NCBI GenBank assembly: GCA_017506865.1 | Contig: JAFCMP010000520.1 | Coordinates: 434,001-498,000 of the forward strand | Length of the DNA: 64,000 nt | Direction of reading: 5' to 3' | Origin: Tribonema minus | Taxonomy: Eukaryota; Sar; Xanthophyceae; Tribonematales; Tribonemataceae | Part shown: piece by piece, positions 51,701-60,700 of the stretch | How positions within the stretch are numbered: the first letter of the stretch is position 1 | How the letters are laid out: each line of letters opens with the position of its first letter | Made by a program: the position numbers and the translations under genes | Notes under the pieces: generated by a model | Seen by the model: only the letters and a program-made list of their open reading frames with translations | What the model was told of the DNA's origin: nothing | Database searches by the model: none

Positions 51701-54700
51701 CCCAGGTCTGCGCAGGGCAGCGCGGCAGCGCTCAGCATAAGTGCGCGGAGCGGGGCAGCTTCGACATTGGCTCACAGTGCATGGTCTCCAATTTAGATCA
51801 AGACATTATGCTACTTCGTTTCATTTGTCCGGAACACTTCTGATATGCTCAGAGTTTATCATATTAACCTTGAAGCGATGTATCTGTATCATTTGTGCTT
51901 GATGGATTGAACGCGTGGTTCAAATGGTTCAAATCACTTGCCCACAAGGCTTTATATTGAGGGTGTCGGGTAGATGGAGAAATACATGGGTCTGTGAATC
52001 ATTCGAGGGCATTCACAGCGAAGCACAAGAACTCAGGTCATGCCAAGGCGAGCGCTGACCGGACACCCACGTGCTAGACACGGTCATCTGGGACATCTTG
52101 CCAAGACATGTGACTGACCCCCATTGCTCACTCTAGCCGCTCACATGAAGGGGGGAGGGGAGGGGATGTGCACTTTCAATCAGCGGTTGAAAAGTGCAAA
52201 GACCTGAAAGTCAGCATCATTTATCATGACTTGCAGCAGGGTGCTTTATTTCTTGCACGTTGGTTGAACTACTGCTGCAATAAACGCACCAGACTGGACA
52301 ACAGAAAGAAATATATGGGAACGGAAGCAAATACTCTCAAACAATAGCAAAGAAGGCACAGACTTGAAGCTCACCCCATCTGTTCTGGCGGAGGTGCCAC
52401 TCGACGTGCGTCAGCGGGAAGTCCTCGTACACCGCAATCTCGGGCGCTGCGGCACAGGGCACGAGCACTGCTGTGAGTTTGGCGCAGGGCAGGGGCTGCG
52501 AGCGCATCACGATCACTGCGATAAGGCGCCGTACAGGTCTACCCCTGAGGGCGGCGGCAATAGCGAATGTCTCGTGTGGTGTACACACGAGTCCTGACAA
52601 CTATTATACGCGTCAGTGTGCATGCGCAGTTTGCGTTTGCTGCCGTTTTGTTCTCTTGTGCAGAGGAGGAGGCTCTGTCACATTTTGTCCAGGTGTTGTC
52701 AGTGCCGTCGCGGCCCGGCACCTGGACGCTACCTCCGCGTGCCTGCCACGCGTCTGCTGTACAGGGGCCAATGGTGCTTATGCGATGGCATCAACAGGGC
52801 CCAAGCGCACGGCAAGACGTTGCACAGCTGCATGGCTCACCCAGCATGGCCTTTATGACGCTGCTCGCTATTATGTCGTGGCTGATGAGGTCAAATCCAG
52901 CAGCCAAATTGACAGCCCCTATTTCTGCAATATGATGTCAAAGCAGTGGTGGTAGCGCAGGCAAGCATGCGCGTGTGCGCGCACACTCGCGCCTCACCGA
53001 GCATGGTCTTCATGACGCTGCTCTCTATGATGTCGTGGCTGATGAGGTCGCGCGGAATGCGCTCCCCCTCCTTGGTCAAGCCTGTCTGCGGGTCCCACCC
53101 CAGCAGCGTCTGGTTGTACGTCGACCTGGGCGGCACGTGTCGCGGGGGGGGGGGGGATGAAGGGTTAGGGTTAGGCTCAGGGGTCTAGGGTTCAAACTTC
53201 AAGTATGAGATGTTGAAGCTCTCCGCAAATTATGCAGAGAATGGACTACGGTTACCTGCAAGTATGTGATGGTGAAGCTCTCAGCACATTTTGCAGACAA
53301 CAAATTAGGGTTGGGGTCACCGTTCGGACTCACAGGGGTTACGAGTGGGTACAGGCAATGGCGTTTGGGCAGCAGCTCAGCGCACGCTCGCATCGGTGGC
53401 GGCGCGCGACATCCTTGCTCGGTGCATGAATTCAGTGCTCAGTGCCACGCTGGCGCTCCTGGCATCGGTTTTTGTGCTCATGGGGTGTGAGCATGCGTCC
53501 AGTGGCACCGCCGTATGTCCAGGTCTAGTATTGCCTGTTACGATTGGCAGGCCAAGCAGATGCCTTGGACGGCGGCGGCACGCCCCAGCAGGGGCGGTGT
53601 CACGGCTCACCAGGAGCTGTGGTGCGGCTAACAAGAGGCTGTGGCACGGCAAAAAGCAGGCGCTGTGGCACCGCTCGACAGGCTATCCTGTGGTGATGCT
53701 CTGCTCTCACCCTCCAGGCGATGCATCGACGGAACCTCCGTCTGGTGCTGAAAATCACCAACATGTCCACGTCCGACGTGCTAACCTCTGTGGCATAGCT
53801 CAACAGGGGGGTGCAGCATGTCTCGACGGGGGCTGTGGCACGGCTCCACGGGGTGCCGCGTGCGGCTGTCCTAGCAGTTCATTGCTTGGAATTAGGGATA
53901 GGGCTAGGGATAGGGCAAGGGTTGTCGTCATGGCAGCCTGGCAGCGCGCAGCGGAAGCGCCTGAGAAGGAAAGCCTCGCTTTCTCTGTCACTCATATGAT
54001 ATGATAAAAGTGTACATGCCCCTAAAGCCGATCAAGTACGGCCACTGAACATGACCAAGGTCATTGTACAAGTGCCACACTAGGCGCATGGGCGCACCAC
54101 CAATTACTTACCAAAGCGACACTGAGCAGGCAGGCAGGTAGGTACGTACCTGCGGATGATACCCTTGCCCCAGAATGTTGCGGAGGGGATGAAGACGCGC
54201 TTCCAGTCCGCCAGCTCGTTGCCCAGCACCTGCAGAGTGGGGGGTCGCAACAGGGGAATCACTCACTCACTCACTAACTCAATCACTCACTCACAGATGA
54301 ACACGCGCTCTCAGTCGCGAGCTCGTTGCCCAGCAGTTGCAGCAGCAGCGCCCGTCACTTGTGAATGAGAGCGCGGCTTTGGTAAGGTTACATTAAGGAA
54401 CAAATCTCTTTATTGTATCGTCTGAAGTAATTTTCTTTTGTTTTGTTTTTGTATTTTCTGGGCAGTTTTTCATTCAAGTATTTCAGTGGGGCCAAGCAAC
54501 TAGGTCTATGTGGGTGCATGCGCTGCAATTTGAAGCTGGCTGGCCGAGCGTGGACGACCACGCGCTGCCGGTCCGTACGTGCGTAGCCCAGCGCCTGCGT
54601 CAGTGCGCAGCTACAATTTACAATTATGTTTTTTAGCAGAAAGGTGGGGGTATTGGATGCCTCGAGGGTTGCCCTGAATGTAGAGCGCTGAACCCCAGCT

Positions 54701-57700
54701 TGAGCACTTGCTTAAAATCATTACCCTTAAATCAACCTACCCCTGACTATGACCCTAGCCCTGAGCCATTCGTAATTCCAGGCGGGTGAGTGCTGGTGCA
54801 TACTTCAAAGGTACGTTTCCTCACATGCGGATGCACGTACTTAGTGAGGCCATTGCCGGTATGATTTCAGCGCACATGGACTCACCTGACCTTCTGTCTC
54901 AACAGCACTTCAACACACAAACTTTGAAAGTGTGTCACGCGCGACGTGCCAAGCACACAATGCTGCTCAACCTTCATTTTGTCTGTCGAGCGTAGAGCAG
55001 ACATCAAGTACCCGTGCACTGCTGCAGTGCCTCTAATAAGTTATTACTTCCAGTGTGATCATGACAGTAAATCCACATGCACTTGCAACATTATATCAAC
55101 TGAAACATCTATACTTCAAGGCGAACATACCCACCTCGTTGCCGACCCGTGCACCTGGCACTGGATGCCACAGAGATGTACCACCTGTCAAAGCTACATT
55201 CGGAACGCATATCATTGTTATGTGTGAAATGCATGCTTCAATGTACGTCAAAATTATACATCATTTTTCCTTAGGTGACTACAAGTACCAAAACTTGGCG
55301 CCCCTGGAGGTGTAGTAGCTCTCGCCGCCGCTGATGGCGCGCCGTAAACACAGCTTCGCAATGAACCATGAATTCATACTTTTGAAGGACATGAATCCAC
55401 GCGCGTACCTGGAACTTGGCGCCCATGGATGTGTAGTAGCTATCACCGCCATTGACGGCGTGCCAAAAACACGTGCTTCGATATGCACTGCAAATTTACA
55501 CTTTGAGGTACATGAATTTGCAAGCAAAACTCATAAAAGCACATGAATTCGCCCGCGTACCTGAAACTTGGCGCCCATGGAGGTGTAGTAGCTCTCGCCG
55601 CCGTTGACGGCGCGGCGGAAGCACTTGGGGAAGGGCGTGATGGCGGGCTGCAGTATCTCCAACTCGGGGTATGCCGCAAAGAAGTTGTTGGCCGTGTTGA
55701 AGAACTCAGGGCTCAGCCTGCGCAGTTAGGGTTACGGTTAGGGTCAGGGTTGAGGTTGAGGTCAGTAGGGTTACGGTTAGGGTCAGGGTTGAGGTTGAGG
55801 TCAGTTGGGTCAGGGGGTTAGGGTAAGTTAGCGCCAGCGAGCGTGTTTTATGCAAATGTCATGTATGAGCTCATCTGCACGGCACAAGCGCTGGTACTAG
55901 GGCTGGGAATGCAAAGAGTGGCGTGCTTGCAAGCCACAGGATCCAGAACTCTTTGTTGGTGTCGTGAGCCGTGTACACACACCGTTGGTCTCAAGGAGCC
56001 GTGATCGCAGCTCTTGCAACAACGGGCGGTAGCGTGTGTGAAGAAAATTGTGCGCTGCGGTCAGATGGTCGCCAGGCCGCCAGTGCAAGTCACGTTGTCA
56101 AGGTGGACATGCCGTACTTCAAGTACTTCAAATTACAAAATGATTGAAACAGGATCTGGTGCAGGACCTCACTGAGTGCATCGTGACCAGTTGATGCGAG
56201 GGGGAGCTAGCTAGGAGGCTGGTGCATACAATTCAGCCGGCGCCACAGAGTCTGGAGGTGTGGCATATTGTCAGCTGATCAGCACTACAAAAGTGATAAA
56301 GTTGAATAAACCTGGCTTGGAGTATTTGTGTGAACATAACCCACGCAGCAGCATTTTGCATATACATACATATTGACGGGTCAGAGTGCAAAGCTCACCA
56401 AGAGCGTCAGATTGCCCTGCGTCCAAAGGAGTGTCACCCACGTTGGCAGCATTTAGGGTTCGCATTCTGCGCAGATCACAGCCGCGCTTTGATGCAGGAG
56501 TACTAGTAGATCAGAAGTGACGCACGTGTGTGCACATTGCATTCAGCCCGACGCGTCGTTGCACAGAGGCAGTTGCTGTTGGCTTTGTGATACTCGTTGC
56601 AATATGGACCTTGCTCACATCCTTCCGCAGTGTTTAATGCAGCATCAGCCCTCATCAGTTGCGTAATACCTGATGACATCCTTGCGACTACATGCTGTGA
56701 AATGGCCGTTACATTACGGTTACGCTTCATACTCACATGTTGTCGCGATCCATGATGGCCAGGAACTCAAAGTCGCTGCCGCAGAAGAATTCCAAGTCGG
56801 TGGCGGGGTCGAAGCACAGCCCGGAAGGGTGGTTGGACTTGATGTCCTGCACGGCAGTTTTGTGTCACAGTGCTCAGCGTAACACTTTTTTATGCAGATG
56901 TTTCATAACGAGGGGAGACACTGCGTGGTTCACCCCCACGGTTGAAAGCGGCACGGCGGCGTACATCATCTTAAGCAGAATCTGTTGTATGCGGATACCC
57001 ATCGATTTGGAACTTATTCATAGCATGCCCCCTGGCTGCTTCAGTATATACTCGCAGCAATGGCGCGTCTGCGGCACGACCCTGACCCTAACCTAACCCT
57101 AGCCCTAACCTAAGGTTACTCACCCTGTAGAGCATGGGCTGCTTGTACCCGTTGAGCAGCATGATGAAGTCCAGGTACTGCAGAGGCGAGCAGGACATGG
57201 CAAGGGCGCAAAATGAGCGCTGCTGCACTGTTGCGCACATCAGGTCCGCTTTTTCCTGGGCAATCCAGAGCCCGCTTCATGCAACTGCGCCAAAAGTAAC
57301 TCAAGAGGGCTGCCAGTGGTGCACTGCTATCGTACGTAACTTCTGACTCTAAGACTCTCAACGCGATGCAGCATGCATATGCCAAGCATCTGGCAGATGG
57401 TGCAGCTTGCTGGGGCCACACTGAGCACAAGACCACGCCCGTTGACCAAACTGATGCCTGAATAAATAGTGCCAGTGCCTTGAAAGCCCGATCAACCGGC
57501 AGACCTAACAGGCAGGCGCGCTTCACGCTTCAAAGCCATATTTCTGCAGATGCATATGCAGTCTTTGCATTTACAGGCGCACCCGTTCGTATCGAGCGTG
57601 CATGTACGTACCTGCCCGTACTTGAACAGGATGGTGCGCGTGCGGCGCACGTAGTAGCAGCGGCCGCCCTCCTCCGCGTAGCGCGCATTCCACGCGCGCA

Positions 57701-60700
57701 CGGCGTTGTGCTCGTGCGCCGCGAGCGCCAGGTCCTGCGTGCCGCTGCACATTGCGAAAAACGTACAGAATTCTTATGGATAAAAATTGGAGTTTCTTCT
57801 GTGGTTTCTGGATTAGATTTTTTTTTCAAATCACACCTTATTCTTAAAAAAAGAAAAATAATGAAAATGATTACTCTGATTGGCACGTTCTGCCGCGGAA
57901 GCAGCTCCGGCCGTGCAGACTGAGCGCTGCGCTCGTGCGCTGCTAGCGCCAGATCCTGCGTGCCACTGCGCGCAGCGTCAGAACAACACAGCGGTACAAC
58001 AGTTGCTCAAGGAAAAATCATCAAACTGTTGATGTAGTTGGCAGGTTCAGCCGGGGAAGCAGCTCCGGCCATGCAGCGCAGGCTCAGAACTGGGCGCTGT
58101 GCTCGTGCGCCGCTAGCGCCAGGTCCTGCGTGCCGCTGCGCGCATCGTCAAAACGACACGGCGGTACAACGGTTACTCACATTATACGTACTGCTGAGTC
58201 TCGGTCAGCGGGTGGGGCAGAAAGCACCGAAAGCTGTTGTCAAGCTCGCTGCCAGAGTCTGCGTGTACCCTTGTGGTGACAAAGTGTATCAGTGCTCATT
58301 GGCGATGGGTCTCAAGCGGGAGCTCTCCCCCCACTACATCCCTGTCCATCTATCGGCCACCTCTGGCCTTATACTTTTGAGGGCTGAGATGCGCCGCGGC
58401 GGAGTACACAATATGGTTCTTCAAAGTACATGAGATTACGATCATCACTACGTCGCAGCGCGTCGCACGGCCCGTGCGCTGCTGCAGAACGCAGCGCGGC
58501 CGCACACAGGCTGCTTACTTTAAGACGATGCGGCATGCAGGACAGGACTGCGGCACATGCTTCAAAGTCATGCTAGCGAAGGGCAGCATGCTCATCACGT
58601 ACTGCTGGCTGCGTGCGCGAATGCACCGCCGGCGCAGGCCACGGTGCCGCAGTCTCGACGGCGGTGATCTCATGCGTGCGAGCAAAGGCGCGACGCGCGT
58701 TTCGCGCCACCTACTGCGTGTGGCGCAGGTATTGCGCCTTCAACGAGTTACCCTCATGCGAACAACCCAAAAACGCACAGGGCAACAGCGGCGGTCTTGC
58801 GCGTGCAAGTGCGAGTGTTGAACTGTGTGATCATCCAAGCGCGTGCCGCCCACCTGAGCACGACGTAGGTGGCCTTCTTGTACTCCTGGTTGAGGCGCCA
58901 TGACGCCTGCATGAACATGAGCGTCTCCTGCAGTGCTCAGCAGACATGCAAGGGGGGGGGCGGGGGCAGCGAGCAGTCGCGCAACATTAGTACGGTTGTA
59001 GGCATGAGGGCATTTATGGCGCACAGGGCCACCGCACAGCAGCGTGACGGCAAGAGTACGACTGCACAAAGTAGTAGTGAGCGGTCATACAATTCTTGAG
59101 CACTGCTGCCAGAACGGGGGAGGGGGGGGATGACATCGTGTGTGGTCCTAGTCCTAGCCCTAGCCCTAACACGTGGGCTGCAGTGAAGACACGTCAGCAT
59201 TGGAGTCCCGTGACAGGCACAACTTCAAAAAGTTTATTTTATGATGAAAGTTTTATCGTGACGCAAGCTCAAGTGCGTGCACGCGCTTGCTTCAGAAGAA
59301 ATCTCGCTCAAATGCGTGTACGCGCTTGCTTCCTGAGAAATTTCTGAGGCGGCAGCCATTGTCAGCATCTGATGGATGACGTGCTCATGACTGGATCAGG
59401 GTATGGGTTGCAATCATATTGTCAGCACCAAGCTCAACTATCACAAGCATGCCCTGGCAGCATGCGACATGAAGGCGTAGTCAAACTATTGCGTCCCCTG
59501 TCCCTGAAGCGGTACTACGGGTCCTAACCCTAACCGCGAACCCAATGATCAACACGCTACCTGAGCACCATCGCACTACTAGCATTGGGAGCTGTGCGAC
59601 AGGCACAGCATCAGAGTTTTTTCTCGTCGTGATGCAAGCTCAAGTGCATGTACGCGCTTAAAGGAAGTCTAGGATATGGACAGCCAGCCCTCCTCAGCAT
59701 CTGACGGATGACGTGATCATGACAAGGTTAGGGGGTAGTGCTAGAATCAGGTTGTCAATTAGGGTTAGGTTTAAAATCAGGTTGTCAACATTCACCGCGG
59801 AGCTGGACGTCTCTGAAGCAACACAGGTCGAGGGCCCTCAGCTTTAACCTGGTTGTTATCATTCCTGAGCATCAACACGGCGAACGTACCTGCACGTCGG
59901 CGGGCTTGGTGCTCTTGAGGCAGTACACGACCAGGAACTTGTTGGCGCTGCCCGGCGTCATGGGCTCGCACGTGATCTGCAGCAGCGCTCAGCACAATAG
60001 ATCACCGTCAACATGAGTGATACGGCGCGGAAGGGTTTGCTGATGAGGCCTGCAGTGCTATTTGTCGGCTCAATGATGCAGAGATGGATACTAGATGCTG
60101 TGAGTATTGACCCATGCAGTGACGCTCAGCTACCAGCACGTGCTGGACAAGCCGCCGCTGTGCATATCTGCTGAAAGTGCACTTGTTTTCGGTCAGGGCC
60201 CCAAGGTAGGCCAGGTGACCTATGCAATCGTGAAATTTACTCATATGCAATCGTGAAATTTACTCATATGCAGCAGCCTACTGCAGTCTGCAGCTTGTGC
60301 TCATAACTGCCGCCGACCACTGCCTGCAGCATTAGCAACGATGACACAGATGGAATGCATTCAGATTTAGATTGGGTCGACAGCAGCGTCAACCCCAACT
60401 TGAACTTGCATGAAATGATGCGGGCTCGCATTGGCCGCCATCTGCGCTTACAGGAGGGGGCGGTGGTAATGCAGATCGTGAGAGTTGTGTGAACTAGAGT
60501 CTGAGTTATCAGCAGCTTCAACCTCGACTTGAATTGCGACCGGGCTCACTTAGCTGCCTTCCTGTGCTTGCAGCAGAGGGCGATGATGATGCAGATGGCG
60601 ACAGTTGCGTAAAGCATGGTTGAGTTATCAGCAGCATCAACCTCAACTTGAACTTGCATCAGAGGGTGATGTGGGCGCACCTTGGCCGGCTTCCTGTGCC

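Noticed and set aside
53700-53790. Minus frame SDVDMLVIFSTRRRF as an extra glycosyltransferase exon
   Set aside because: No acceptor gives the needed phase without a stop, and exons 12 and 13 join directly with the family motif order intact.
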